Assembly: GCA_964006375.1 (NCBI GenBank)
Contig: OZ023269.1
Span: 125,406,223-125,470,222 of the forward strand
Length of the DNA: 64,000 nt
Reading direction: 5' to 3'
From: Tillus elongatus
Lineage: Eukaryota; Arthropoda; Insecta; Coleoptera; Cleridae
The position numbers and the translations under genes are program-made. Under the pieces are notes generated by a model that had not been told where the DNA came from, did not search any database, and saw only the letters and a program-made list of their open reading frames with translations. Positions 40,635-54,370 of this stretch are shown one piece after another; the stretch's first letter is position 1; every line of letters begins with the position of its first letter.

Positions 40635-41278
40635 CCCCTACTTTGTTTCTTCTCCACATCAATGACCTCCTCTCTAGCACATCCAACCCAGTTCACAGTT
40701 ACGCGGACGACAGCACCCTCCGCTCAAATATACAATATTCTAAGCCTGTCTCTTTAACCGAATTAGATGAGGATCGCAGACTCATGGAGGGATCTGTCTC
40801 CGTGGATCTCCAAAAAATATTAAGCTGGGGAAGTAGAAATCTTGTACAATTCAACCCCACCAAATCACAGTCTTGCTTTCTTTCTCATAAGAGATACACC
40901 AGCCCTAGACCCATCACAGTGAACAACCAAGTTATTCAAAGTAATGAGTCATTTTCACTTGTTGGAATTTTTGTGGATCGAAATCTCAATTGGCACCAAC
41001 ATGTCACATCAAGTGCAGAAGCGGCCGCTACGAAATTAGGTTTCCTCTTCCGGGCTCGCAAATACTTTTCACCAGCTAATCTCTATACCTTATATACTTC
41101 ACAAATAAGACCAAACCTCGAATACTGCTCCCACATCTGGGGTGCTGCTGCCGCTTCTACGCTCGCTATCCTGGACTCCATTCAGATACGTCTCATCGGT
41201 GACCCTACCCTCACCCAAAGGCTGCCATCCCTTGCCCACCGACGTGCCGTCGGTGACCTCTCTCTCTCTCTCTTATAG
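40568..41278 (+). pseudogene. LINE reverse transcriptase, copy 2, catalytic and C-terminal part
   Basis: A 236-codon frame: INAGVPQGSALAPTLFLLHI, HSYADDSTLRSNIQY with the catalytic YADD intact, WGSRNLVQFNPTKSQSCFLS, then NLNWHQHVTSSAEAAATKLG and SQIRPNLEYCSHIWGAAAAS. It supplies the segment deleted in copy 1 between QFN and the NLNWH region. A (TCTC)n slippage near 41265 breaks the frame before the last 100 codons (41345-41554 in another frame). Confidence 0.88.
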
Positions 41279-41595
41279 ATATCTGCACGGGCACTGCTCA
41301 GAAGAGCTGCTGCCCCCAACAGATCTACCAGGGGAACAGAGCGAATGCACTCTTTTACTGTCCAGGTCACCAGACATAGAACATCTTGTTATGCCCGCTC
41401 TTTTGTCCCGAGGACTTCCAAGTTGTGTAATTCCTTGCCGGCACATGTTTTTCCTTCTCCCCTGAACCTTCAAACCTTCAAGTCCAGAATTAACAAGTTG
41501 CCTCTTTCCTCCTTGTCGACACACACCCACGGTACGATAGTATTTAGGCTGTAAGCCCTCGTGGTGTGTTGTTGAAATAAAAAAATAAAAAAAAT

Positions 41596-42574
41596 TCTTC
41601 TGAAAAATGATTCTTTCGCATAAACTGACCCAAATTCACCGGTAAAAAGGATTTTCAGACGTTTTGCTATGATACTTTGTTTTTGTTCCTTTTTTAATTT
41701 TTTTCAGTGGTGTCTCGGGTACACGCTACCCTCCTGGTGTCTGAAAAATGTGTTTTAGATATCTTGGAGCTATCATTCAACTACATTCTGAAAGTCAGAC
41801 GGATTGCTATGATACGGTTTGGTAAATATTTTTGACATTTTTGAAAATTTGGTTAGATCGGACGATACCTGGAAAATTTCTGATACTGTGATTTTCGGGT
41901 CCAGGATAATCGAATCTATAAATGTGATGCGGTTTTGGTGGTATTGCTATGAGGCAAACATTTTGACCGTGGGCTCTCGTACTATTACTTATCTATACTA
42001 ATAACTAAATAAATAAATTATTACATAAATAAATAAATAGATAAGTATTAGCTAGCAGTCTGATCACATTAGTTAACTACGTTGGCTAATATTGACATGT
42101 AAACCCTTTTTATGTCGTAGAAAATTTAAGATTTTACTACATCCACTTTATGTACTTAATCACGTTTTAAGTATTATGGTCAGACAGCTTTGATACGGCA
42201 AACCTCTCTTTGACAATTAGAAATGTGATTTCATTAGGTATATGTAATTCAAGCAGAACTGCGTGTAATTGCTTTTTTATTAATAAATCATCAGATTCAA
42301 TTTAAAATGTTGGTTACGAGTCATGAAGTAGACATGCTGTGTTAACTGCAACACACATTAAAGAGTCATTTTGAAAGGCCGTGAAAATTGCTATTTGAAT
42401 TTCATACCTAGAGCGATTACCACTGTTGCCAACTCTTTAATTCGCTACATATCAATAAAACTACTAGAAAAGTAGGATACATTTGTATTTACTCTAACAA
42501 ATTTCCATCCGCAAACATGTTTTTTAACATAGTGTGATAATAGAAGGTGCGTCGTGTGGAACGCGCCAAATGTT
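41596..42574. other. AT-rich spacer, no gene recognised
   Basis: No recognisable coding sequence or repeat. Confidence 0.5.
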
Positions 42575-42589
42575 AGATGTGTACTATCA

Positions 42590-43726
42590 GTGCGGGCCAA
42601 TAAGTCCGTGACTTTTCGAATGAAACACAGGTTTTTTAACAAAAAATCATTTTATTTCTCAACATAGTCTCTTTTGAGCTTTATACACGTTTCTCCATAT
42701 TTTTTACCCCTTCTAAAAAATAAGATTTGCGAAGGTCCTCAAAATAGGTATTTGTTTGTGAGATAGTTTCATCGTTGGAGTCAAATCTCGTTCCGCCGAG
42801 TCATTTCTTTAAGTTTGGAAACAAGAAATAGTCACTCGAGGTTAAGTCCGGAGAATGGGGCGGATGAGCGAGCAATTCGTAGCCCAATTTATGCAATTTC
42901 GCCATGGAGACTACACATGTGTGCACCCTTTGCATTGTCTTGGTAAAAAATAACTTTTTTCTTGGCCAAATGCGGTCGTTTTTTCTTCAAATCGTCATTG
43001 AATTGGTCCAATAAGTTGGTATAATATTCTCCATTGATTGTTCTTCCCTTGTGACTGTTATCAATGTGGATTATACCGCGTGCATCCCAAAAAACGGACG
43101 CCATGACTTTATTAGCTGACAAACCCACCTTGTCCTTCTTCGGCGCCAATTCGCACGGAGAAACCCACTGTCTTGACTGCTGCTTGGTGTGTTGTGGTGA
43201 ATCCATGTTTCGTCCACGGTTACGAAACGGCTCAAAAACTCGTTCCTATTGCGGTTGAACAACGCCAAACACTCCTTTGAAGTGGCCACACGATTGCGTT
43301 TGTGGTCGATTGTGAGCAAACACGGCACCCATCTTGTGGATAGCTTTCTCATAACCAAGTGATCATGCAAAATCGAAACCACTGAGCCATGTGATATGCC
43401 TATGGCTTCCACAATCTCCCGCATTTCAATCTCCGATCGGCCAACACCATATCGTAATTTTTTTCAATTGTTTCAGGGGTAGCGACCTCAACTGGGCGTC
43501 CAGAACGTTCGGCGTCATTTGTGCTTATACGGCCGCAACGAAATTCAGTAAACCACTTTTTTTACCATGGACATTGATGGTGCAGAGTCCCCTTAGTATT
43601 TATCAAGCTTAGTCTTGGCTTGAGTGATGGTTTTCTTCCGCAAAAAATAATGTTTGATGAGCACACGAATTTCACTTTTTCCATTTTCGTTATTAAAGCT
43701 CAAGAGGTTGTCTTTCAATGGCTATC
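42590..43726 (-). mobile_element. mariner (D,D34D) transposon, one end lost
   Basis: The end near 42590 reads CAGTGCGGGCCAATAAGTCC, after TA. The other end is missing: the sequence passes at about 43726 straight into the interior of family E (CTAATATTACAGACAACG). So either family E was joined here by recombination, or the terminal repeat was deleted. The transposase frame inside is broken. Confidence 0.82.
42681..43684 (-). pseudogene. mariner transposase, D,D34D type, frameshifted
   Basis: Start MEKVK at 43684 with an early frameshift. Then MVKKWFTEFRCGRISTND, AERSGRPVEVATPETIEK, MREIVEAIGISHGSVVSILH, FVTVDETWIHH (first Asp), KQQSRQWVSPCELAPKKDKV, KVMASVFWDARGIIHID, DDLKKKRPHLAKKKVIFYQD (second Asp). 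After another frameshift come HSPDLTSSDYFLF (third Asp) and NTYFEDLRKSYFLEG. The stop is at 42681-42683. Length is close to the usual 345 residues. At least three frameshifts and one stop make it non-functional. Subfamily not assigned. Confidence 0.92.
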
Positions 43727-45378
43727 TAATATTACAGACAACGTTTATCTTTTCATGGCGGAAAAAGTTCAGGAAGGACCACAAAGATTACTTTAAGAAT
43801 TTTATCATTTTTTTCCTGTAAATGTCAAACTAGAGGTTTGAAACGTGACAATCAGTATAAGCATTGTCGTTTATAATTGGTAAATAGTGCATAAAATGTA
43901 TATTAGAATGTTTTAGATTTATGCTACACTTCTCATTTGTTAAAATAACTCCAAAATCTGCCTCTAAAGACCTTATATATTACAACTAATAACTTAGGAC
44001 CATTATCGGTTATATACCCTTCTTCATTGCAGTTTGTCGAAAAGCTTACGTGGTCTCATGGTTAGTATTCCCGACTAATGAGCGTTTGACTCACCGTTGA
44101 CTGGATTTTTTTAAAACTTTTTTTCGTCTTTGATTCTATTTTAACGTTATATGATCAGATTACGTAATTCCAATATATTTTCAGCGACTTTTTGTTGAAG
44201 ATGAAAGATAAGCACTTTTAAGACTTTTAATTCAAGTTTAATAGTAGCGGTTGTTGCCCTTAGTTTGTAAAACCCTGCCACAGTTAACATAGACGTAGAA
44301 ATTTGTGACATGAGAAGAGGTTGCTTTCTTTTCTACAACCGGATTCAATTTTAACAGCATCCACAGGCAAAATAATTTTTTCTGTGAAGCCACAGAAAAA
44401 GTATCTAGTTCTAGATTAGATTTTGAATATTTTTAAATTTATTTACTTTAGTTATATTTCTATTAGTTAATTTTCTTGTAAAAAATGTTCTTTTAATAGC
44501 GAATTTTCTTATAAATGAATTTATCGAATTTTTTTTGAAGAAACATTTGTTCCGAATTTTTTATGAAAAATTAGTGAATTTATGGAACATTTTTTAAATG
44601 AAATTGATCGAAATTAAGTTTTTGATGCATTTTCGTGGAAACAAATTATTTTATTTTCAATTTTAATTACAGATTAAATATATAATTTAAATTTTATGTA
44701 TTTTTTTGCAAAATTTGGTGTAAAAAGATATTTAGCCAGTGTTCGCAGAAGTTTTTTTGCTTCGTAGAAATCATCTTTTGTGAAATTTTGGTAATTAATG
44801 ATAAATGTTTAATAAGTTGTAGAAAAAATGTTTACGGATCTTCTTGAAAAATTGTTTGCAAATTTTCATGAATTTTTTTTTGTGCCGTCGAAAAAGTTTT
44901 TGTTAAATATTATATTTTGGTAGGTGAGTAAATAACTCGAAATAGTTGGTTGGCCAGGAGAATCGGACCACTTTTTTTATTTATGTAATTTATTTTTATT
45001 AGCGAATTTTCTTGTGCAAATTGTTCTTTAAATAGCGAATATTCTTATAAACCAATTTAATGAATTTTCCTTGAAGAAACATTGAGAATATTTGTATGAA
45101 AAATTATCCAATTGATGGAAGATTTTTTAAATAAAATTCGTCGAAAATAAGGTTTTAATGTATTTTCGTGCAAACAAATTATTTTATTTTCAATTTTAAT
45201 TACACATTAGGTATATAATTTGAATTTTATGTATGCTTTTGGCAGAATTTTGTGTAAAAAATATTTAGCCAAATTTGATGTCTGCTTTTATTGAAAAAAT
45301 ACATATCTGCCATTAAAAATATTTTTATGAGAATTCACTACCATAACGCACTTGCAGCGTCCAGACTTTTTCTCTTCC
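43727..45378 (+). repeat. Family E long repeat, copy 2, 5' part missing
   Basis: It starts in the middle of the family at ATTACAGACAACGTTTATCT, carries a damaged tRNA-like segment at 44046-44100 (A-box-like TGGTCTCATGGTTAG, B box lost), and has the internal direct repeat (44436 on and 44985 on). It ends with CGCACTTGCAGCGTCC near 45349. Confidence 0.75.
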
Positions 45379-46239
45379 AGCCTGTTTCATCATGCTAAAC
45401 ATTGGTTAGTTTCTTTATACGGATTTTTAGCATTAACAAAATGAAAGGTAACCGGTGAAGAGTTTTCCATCTTAAAGACGTTTATCTTTATGAACATTCA
45501 ATGTGAGAGAATTTGTGGGTTTTAATGAGCGGGCGGGTGGTTGAAGTCATAAATCGTTGTAATTCCTTTTAGCAAGTGAGGGAGAAAACCACACACAATT
45601 CACGATTCCCTTGTATGGTTGCAGTGGTTAAACTGTCAAGTGCTTCCCTCTGCACCGCTCTCTTAACACGAACACTAATGTTGGATTTGTTACGTTTAAA
45701 AGGTGAAGTAGACAAACTAAAATGGGACTTAAAACAATTTTCTTAGACTTGTACCAGTTACATTACAGTCCAAATTAATTAAGATCGCATCATAAGGATA
45801 ATTAAATCATTTCCGTACTTTAAAATCAGTAACACGCTTTTAGGGATTTTTGTTTTAAAATAGACGCAGTGTTTAAGGAAATCCCTTAAATAAAAGCGTA
45901 AAAATATCTTATATATCGTACAAATTCTAAGCGTAAATTGAATTACAAGTAAGTTCAGGGATTAGAAATGTTTTATAAATAGAAATATGAGACGTACTTC
46001 CTGCAGGTGCTGGTAATGTTTACGAGTATCTATCACTGGCCTGCGTTGGAATGACCAATGAAGAATGAGAGCATGGTCCGCTCCCCTTTTTTGGAGAAAA
46101 GCGGTTGCAGCTTCGCTACTTGCTAAAAAACCGTATGGAAATTAGATCAATTACCGAACATCTTTTTGTGCTAAAATTATCAAGTTCATTAGCCAGGAGT
46201 GTTAGTGCTAATAACACTTTAGTATTTTCCTAATTCATA
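45379..46239. other. Spacer, no gene recognised
   Basis: No recognisable frame. A remnant of the TTAGCCAGGA box is near 46190. Confidence 0.5.
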
Positions 46240-46269
46240 GTAATAATAATAATAATAAAAATAATAATA

Positions 46270-46322
<53 letters not shown>

Positions 46323-46345
46323 CATGAAGATAATAATAATAATAA
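46240..46345. repeat. (AAT)n and (GAT)n compound microsatellite
   Basis: AAT units at 46240-46270, then 17 or so GAT units to 46321, then ATAATAATAA. It marks the 5' break of the R2-like LINE, whose own 3' end also carries AAT units. Confidence 0.93.
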
Positions 46346-46357
46346 CTTGAAAACACA

Positions 46358-47287
46358 ATGTCTACCTGGAGAACAAAGATTCAGTTACGGGTACAAACGG
46401 GTGATAACATCGTAATCAGCACGATACGAATTAGAAGAGGCATATTTCAAGGCGACTCGCTCAACCCATTGTGGTTCTGCCTCGAATTGAATCCACTATC
46501 AAACCGCCTAAACTTCAGTATAAAAAGCAATGGCAGTGAGCAAATGAGGCTAAATGATCTGCTGTATATGGATGATCTTAAGCTGATGGCCTCCACAAAG
46601 AACCACCTGGAACAACTCCTTAAAATCGTGAAAGCGTTTTCCAGAGATATTGACATGCAAATTGGGCTTGACAAATGTCGCACCTTATGTGTAGTCAGAG
46701 GGAAAATACAACCAGGTGTATATGAAATGCAGAACGGCCAGCCAATTGCCTCGATGGATGTAAAAGAGTGTTATAAATATTTGGGAATAAAGCAAGCGAG
46801 GAAAATGCAACACTCGGTACTGAAGAACGACCTGACAAATGAATTTACGAAATGAGTAAAGCAGGTGGTGCGATCACATCTTAACAGCAAGAGCCTGACT
46901 AAAACTCTGAATACATATGCACTTAGCTACTCATTTGGGATTGTGAACTGGAGTAAAACGGACATCAAATATCTACAACGGAAGGTGGTAACATTCTTAA
47001 CAAAATCCAAAAAGCATTACATCAGTAGTGCTATCGAGAGAGTAACCTTACCTAGACACCAAGGTGGAAGAGTAGTGTTGGATATTTAACAGTTGGACCA
47101 GCACATAGTGAACCTGCGTACATATTTTCATCAGCAGGCGTTTACTTCTGAAGTACACCGTGCTATATGCGAGGCAGATGATTCAACACCGCTACAATTA
47201 AAAGAAAGTGTAATACAAGTCACCATCGGACTGATCAAGATAAGCTGCAATCTTGGATGCAGAAGCCCCTCCATGGGCGACATCTGA
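46358..47287 (+). pseudogene. R2-like reverse transcriptase, C-terminal half
   Basis: The first frame, 46358-46855, has IRRGIFQGDSLNPLWFCLEL (residues 26-45), LLYMDD at 68-73 with a YMDD active site in place of YADD, IGLDKCRTLCVVRGK and ECYKYLGI. A TGA at 46855 is followed in the same polypeptide by frames 46865-47089 (LTKTLNTYALSYSFGIVNWS, IERVTLPRHQGGR) and 47093-47287. YMDD and QGDS wording fit LINEs with a restriction-like endonuclease. Confidence 0.82.
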
Positions 47288-47427
47288 ATGAGACCTCCTA
47301 GGCACATGTCGACAAATTGGCGTAGAACTACTGGTTGGTGTCTGGGCAGATGTTTTCAGAGACAGAGGGGTTTTTTCTGCCCATACAAGATCAGCTTATT
47401 CCAACAAGAAACTACCGAAGTATATAG

Positions 47428-48110
47428 TTGGAGATAATTCAAGCCAAGATGACAAATGTAGATTTGGGTGTTAGTCACCAGAGACTATCCAGCACGTCAC
47501 CGAAAGATGTCAATCGTTTTTTGCAACATAGTATACAGAGAGGCACGACGCAGTTGCTAAAATACTTTACCAAGAACTGGCTCTGTAACTGGTACTTTTT
47601 AATCTTAGTAAGGTGCCCTACCATAGATACACTCCTGAGCCTGTTCTAGAGAACTCAGGATGCAGGTTGTACTGGGATCGGACCGTGCTCATAGACCAAC
47701 GAGTTGCCCACAACATGCCAGATATAATAATAGTGGATAAGTCCTGCAACCAAGTGACTCTGATTAATGAGGCCATTCCAAATACTAATAATCTAGAGAT
47801 ATAGCACAACAAGAAGATCATTAAGTACAGAAACTTCGAGATACAAGTAAAGAGACAGTGGAGGGCAGATAGTGGCCGAGTGATTCCAATAGTCATGTCG
47901 TCAACTGGTGTGGTTTCTAAGAATCTTCGAGAGAACACTAAGAGACTGGGCCTTGGAGAGCATCTTTATAGGGTTATGCAGAAGTCGGTAATTCTTGCAA
48001 CTGCCCACGCCGTGCGGAGATTCCTGGAAAATGAGGATGTGTCGCGTTGTCATTCAGGGCCCGATAACTTGGAAAGGGCGTCATCTGAGGTCAGTCCCTT
48101 TGGTATCTGA
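47428..48110 (+). pseudogene. R2-like C-terminal region with restriction-like endonuclease motif
   Basis: Frame 47613-47804: YTPEPVLENSGCRLYWDRTV, RVAHNMPDIIIVDKSCNQVT, LINEAIPNTNN. PD followed by (x)n and a nearby acidic residue is the PD-(D/E)XK-like pattern of R2-type endonucleases. In related proteins the second site reads LID; here it is LIN, so the motif is damaged. Frame 47880-48110 continues PIVMSSTGVVSKNLREN, LGLGEHLYRVMQKSVILATA and AVRRFLENE. Frameshifts separate the pieces. Confidence 0.72.
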
Positions 48111-48190
48111 GATACCTGGGATGAGCGAAAGTTCCTCTTTGAGGAAGTGTGAAAGCCCTTCAGAGTAAAGTCGATAATAATAATAACGCT

Positions 48191-48426
48191 TTGTTGGCAC
48201 TACAACCGAAAGAAAATAATACAAAATCCATAAAAAAATATTGTTTTCACCCAAACAATAGGTAGGTCGTTTTGTTTTACCTAATAATTAGATTAGCATC
48301 TAAAAAGCAAAATTGTATAATTGTTATTAGGTCTACCTATGAGGTTGTTATTGCAAATGACCAGGTCCATGATTATGTTAAGGACGGAAAAGATATGCTT
48401 TAAAGACTAATCATATTTTGTTATTA

Positions 48427-48429
<3 letters not shown>
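48191..48429. other. Spacer, nothing recognised
   Basis: AT-rich with no repeat box or coding frame. Confidence 0.5.

Positions 48430-48494
<65 letters not shown>
48430..48494. repeat. (TA)n array
   Basis: TA run in otherwise unique sequence. I see no module block on either side, unlike most arrays here. Confidence 0.97.
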
Positions 48495-48498
<4 letters not shown>

Positions 48499-49142
48499 AA
48501 CATCTATACACAATTATATAGAAACTGTATTTACAATGGAAATATTTATTAGACTTAAAACATGGTTATCACCAGGGCTGGACTGATATGCATAGGGTGT
48601 AGAGAATAAAAACAGAAATACAGGATTTCTATTTCAGTTTTGGGCAGGCATGCAGTTTTCTGGAAACTCTAGTTGCGGTATTTCTTTTATTTCTAGCTGG
48701 TTCGGTTCTTGAGCGAGGCTTTTGAGCGAGGCTTTTACTATATGACGGCGATAAAAAGAACAATATTCTACAATGTCCTAACACTCGGGCCACACCTGGG
48801 GCACAGTGTGAGTGACAACACAACAGAAAATACTGGTAGTCCTCCAAACCTCAAGTTATTTCGGCAGCCTACTTCAACTTAAATGTTGGAGTCGCAACGG
48901 TACACAAGGTTATTTACCACTAAGATCTGTTACGAAAAACAGCTAGGAAAGTGAGAAAATTATGGTAGTATTACAACCCTCTGCTATTCTATGCGTATCA
49001 GGACAATTAAAGAAAATAAAACCACAGTAGGGCCGACAAAACTTTGTCAATTCCTTTCAGAAAACTTTGTATTAGGGAAACCTGTATATATAAAATATAA
49101 AAAAGGTAAATAAAATTATTTTAGATATTTCGGACAACTTTC

Positions 49143-49146
<4 letters not shown>
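48495..49146. other. Spacer, no gene recognised
   Basis: It contains a small tandem duplication near 48712-48735 (GAGCGAGGCTTTT twice). No domain in the 72-codon reverse frame over it. Confidence 0.5.

Positions 49147-49217
<71 letters not shown>
49147..49217. repeat. (TA)n array
   Basis: TA run with no recognised module block on either side. Confidence 0.97.
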
Positions 49218-49220
<3 letters not shown>

Positions 49221-50460
49221 TGAAAAATTAAATGAACCAAATATTTCTTGCTAAAAACAATCACGGAGTTAGCAAAATAAACGGTACTGCGGTTTTCTTG
49301 AATATTACTTCGGAGACTCAAATTTAAACTTTACTTTTAACTGAACTGAACTCCTATTCTGAAGTGATTTTCCCTGGCCGGTGGACCGTCCTATATATGG
49401 GTGTCTTTGTTTAGTTCTAGAAGCTCTAAACTCCTTCTTTAACTTACAACGTTGGTTAAAATTGTTAACGAAATTCGGCAATTTGTCAATTTTCACCGGC
49501 GTAAAAAAAGTTGTAAAATTCCGATGTTTGTTTTATCGAATTATTTATGATAAAAAATGTATAAAATTTTATTGAAACGAAATAGGAATTGCGTTACAAT
49601 AGTTGTTTAAAAACGAAGTTGACTATGTTCTAGCTAGTTCTCTTTTAGTTCTAACATCTATGAGCAGATCCCAGTTTTGAAAGGCGTTATTTTTGCTTAT
49701 TTGTACAGATTTTCTTAAACAGTTTCTTCGCTATAAATCACTAGCAAATGTTTCATGATAATTAGCTTAAAGCTCTAACATTGTATGTAGCAAGACTGGG
49801 AATAAATCTAATCAGGGTGTTATTTCATAGCATAAACAACTTAAAGGGACGCCACTGTGGTTAATTTTACTGTTCTCAAGCTTCAAGATCCCAAGTATAG
49901 TTTCCTCTAATTTAACTAATAATCTTTTATGTAAAAGTGGCTGTATACTTCATACCTCAAAGGGAATGTGTATTACGTTTTACAAGAGTATTCACACCTG
50001 CAAATAGTTCCTATAATAACTAGCAACCTTTAGACCGATTAACTCGAAAATACCAGCTGCTGTTAATTTGAGAATACCCTCAATTTTTCTGGCACTTGTA
50101 AGTTTATCTTAAATTGACGATCTCTTTACTTAACTCGCTCTTTTGATGTCAGCTCATTATAAGCGAATATACAATCCTATCATTTCATTCGCTAAATACG
50201 GGACGGCTTTCAACACGTCGAAAAGTTTATCTTCTTTTCTAATTAATTTATGTATAATTTTCATCACAGAAAGAAAAATTACATTATATACCTATTCAGT
50301 TTTCTGACCACATTTCTGATTGTAAATATACAGGCTGGCCCAATATGTTTGTTGTTGTTGTTGACACATGTGATGTACGTACTACATATCAAGGGGCGGC
50401 AATTATTTAATTGCCACCCGTATATTTTAGGACTTCGTCAGGAGCCTAAAAATTAGAGTT
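49218..50460. other. AT-rich spacer, no gene recognised
   Basis: Frames of about 65 codons only. No repeated block recognised. Confidence 0.5.
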
Positions 50461-50560
50461 CTGTGATAAAATTTTTGCATCTTATAAAATTACTTTGAAA
50501 GTCACAGGGTGGTCAATAAGTCGTTGGTGGTAGAAAATTTTGTTTTTTAACAGAATACCC
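50461..50560 (+). repeat. Family C repeat, short fragment
   Basis: It contains CTTATAAAATTACTTTGAAA and CACAGGGTGGTCAATAAGTC with GTTGGTGGTA, matching the end region of family C. Confidence 0.55.
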
Positions 50561-50654
50561 CTTATATTATTCCTGTTAGGTGTTTTGGATCAATCTATAA
50601 TACATGTTTGTTTGATATTGTTTATCGTTTTTTAGTTATTTAAATTGTTTTGCA

Positions 50655-51069
<415 letters not shown>

Positions 51070-52143
51070 AAATACAGAACTAGATACTTTTTCTGTGGCT
51101 TCACAGAGAAAATTATTTTGCCTGTGGACGCTGTAAAAATTGAATCCGGTTGTAGAGAAGAAAACATGATCTTCTCATGTCACAAATCTCTACGTCTATG
51201 TAAACTGTGGCACGGTTTTACTAACTAAGGGCAACAACCGCTACTATTAAACTTAAATTAACAGTCTTAAGAGCGCTTATCTTTCATTTTAGGCAAAAAG
51301 TCGCTAAAAAATAAATTGGAATTACACAATCTGATCCGATAACATTAAAATGGAATCAAAGAGAAAAAGATGAAAGAAAAAAGTTAAAAGAGAAATTCAG
51401 TCACCGGTGAGATTTGAACCCACGCTCCTACGCGCATCAGTCAGGGATACTAACCATGACACCACATAAGCCTTCTGACAAACTGCAATGAAGAAAGGTA
51501 GATAACCGATAATGGTCTTCAGTTATTTATGTGTAATATCTAAGGTCTTTAGAGGTAGATTTTGCAGTTATTTTAACAAATGCGAAGTGTAGCATAAATT
51601 TAAAACATTCTAATATACATTTTATGGAATATTTTCCATTTATAAGCCACAATGCGTATACTGATTGTCACGTTTCAAATCTCTAGTTTGACATTTACAG
51701 GAGAAAAATTATAAAATTCTCAAAGTAATCTTTCTGCTATTTCCTGAACTTTTTGCGCCATGAGAAACGTTGTCTGTAATATTTAATGGATTTTGTTTAA
51801 CACATACAATATTTTGGTATTGCGTCTTCTCTGACTTTAGTGCCACTGAAATTTTGCCCCATTAAGTGCCTATAACTTTTTTCCTTTCAACATAGAGACC
51901 TAAATTTTGGTTCAGCGTTTGACTTTTACAACGTAAACCAGCTTGCCAAACGTGGTTTCCATAGATTTGTTATTTCCGAAGATATGAATTTTTTCCAGAA
52001 GAAAACCTAAAATTTTTCCGAAAAAACTGGTCCGATTTTCCTGGCTATCGAACTTATCCAACCCACTTGCAAAAAAAATAATTAAATTTACTCACCAAAT
52101 TTTATCAAAATCGGCCCTTTATTTTTGAGTTATCGGTGTGACA
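51070..52143 (-). repeat. Family E long repeat, reverse copy 3
   Basis: On the plus strand it runs from the CAGAACTAGATACTTTTTCT region, through the tRNA-like segment at 51400-51471, CCTCTAAAGACC-complement near 51540, GAAACGTTGTCTGTAATATT near 51763 and TTTCCTGGCTATCGAAC near 52036, to the reverse starter GAGTTATCGGTGTGAC at 52126. It ends at a TA array, as copies 1 and 4 begin at one. Confidence 0.75.
51400..51471 (-). repeat. tRNA-like segment in family E, reverse copy
   Basis: Plus-strand GAGATTTGAACCC at 51409-51421 is the reverse B box. CTAACCATGACACCAC near 51450-51465 is the reverse A box. It is the best-formed of the family E segments by eye, but no full cloverleaf could be drawn. 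Confidence 0.6.
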
Positions 52144-53328
<1,185 letters not shown>

Positions 53329-53380
53329 CGCAGCGAATGCGTTATGGTCGCGAATTTAAAAAAATATTTTTAATTATCAT
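53329..53380. repeat. Single end of the MITE-like family
   Basis: CTCGACGCAGCGAATGCGTT with ATGGTCGCGAATTT matches the left end of the elements at 32124 and 54556. No matching right end follows. Confidence 0.6.
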
Positions 53381-53561
53381 AATTTAATTTCGGTAAAAAA
53401 TAAAGTCTCCATGAAGGCAACCAAATTTATTATAATAGCTTTCTTATTTTTGTCAATATAATTTTTTTTAAGAATTTTGATTTTATTGAGAAAAGTGAGT
53501 CTCTTTGTGCTTGTTCACGACCTCGTCCAAGATCATTATTGATTTAATTTCGTTTATATTC

Positions 53562-53563
<2 letters not shown>

Positions 53564-53654
<91 letters not shown>
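53564..53654. repeat. (TA)n array
   Basis: TA run followed by CAGTGTGTCCCCAGATCG. This resembles a mariner-type end placed after a TA target, but no element body could be followed. Confidence 0.95.
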
Positions 53655-53657
<3 letters not shown>

Positions 53658-53799
53658 TGTGTCCCCAGATCGACGCATAACTAGGTGAAAAAGACTGTAA
53701 TTTGAAACTGACTTTTCTGGCAATAAGCCATTTTTGAATAGAAAATAATTTGTGTCATAATTTAAATTTAAAAAAATCAAGTACGCGGTGGAAATTTAG

Positions 53800-54310
53800 A
53801 AAATACTAATTCCTAACATATTTCTTTGACATCCTAGATATGTGTCCAAAACGTTATTTTCCTTGATTTCCTTAAAATATGAGCGAAAAATCCATTGCTA
53901 ATCAAAATGGTTTTGCGTAAATTGTAAAACCTTGAACAATGGGATATACCTGCTAGTATATGCATGTAGTGCGTAGCTCAGTGGGCTAGGTCCCTGTACA
54001 TAGTATGATCGACTCCCACATGACGAGTTATAATCCTAGTTTTGGTTCCATTTCACTTTACAGTTATCTAATCTGATTGTTGTTATTGCGATGAACTTTT
54101 TAGGGAGCTAGTGTATAAAAAATAATTTGCAATGAGGAGATGAAAGTTTTAAGACTTAATTCAATTTGAATAGCATATCTGGTTGTTTGTTCTTGCCCTA
54201 ACGTAGTGAAACTGTTCCATACTTAATACAGTCGTAGACTTTTCTCGTGGCTTCACAAGTGCTTGTTTTAGGGAATTTTCTTAAAAAAATCCGTTTTGAA
54301 TTTAGAAAAA

Positions 54311-54312
<2 letters not shown>
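53800..54312 (+). repeat. Family F module, copy 4
   Basis: It contains the CAAAACGTTATTTTCCTTGA tract, the tRNA-like segment at 53971-54039, ATCTGATTGTTGTTATTGCG near 54072, CAGTCGTAGACTTTTCTCG near 54228, and a hairpin block reduced to TTAGGGAATTTTCTTAAAAA. It ends at a TA array. Confidence 0.65.
53971..54039 (+). repeat. tRNA-like segment of family F, copy 4
   Basis: The A-box-like TAGCTCAGTGGGCTAGG is at 53974-53990, closer to a tRNA consensus than the other copies. The B-box-like GAGTTATAATCC is at 54025-54036. Confidence 0.5.

Positions 54313-54367
<55 letters not shown>
54312..54367. repeat. (TA)n array
   Basis: Shortest of the long arrays, between family F copy 4 and a family C fragment. 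Confidence 0.97.

Positions 54368-54370
<3 letters not shown>

Larger units (their letters stand above)
46346..48190 (+). mobile_element. R2-like LINE, 5'-truncated, ending in AAT units
   Basis: It contains RT from just before the QGDS motif, a long C-terminal region and a restriction-like endonuclease motif, then a 3' end GTAAAGTCGATAATAATAAT. The first half of RT and any N-terminal DNA-binding domain are missing. It lies in unique sequence, not rDNA: no 28S sequence is visible next to it. Confidence 0.78.

Noticed and set aside
46358..46855. A telomerase or group II intron reverse transcriptase
   Set aside because: QGDS and YMDD wording, the LDKC region and the following endonuclease-like motif fit an R2-like LINE better.
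53655..53800. A complete mariner starting CAGTGTGTCCCC after the TA array
   Set aside because: Only the first bases look like a mariner end. No transposase wording and no matching right end follow.
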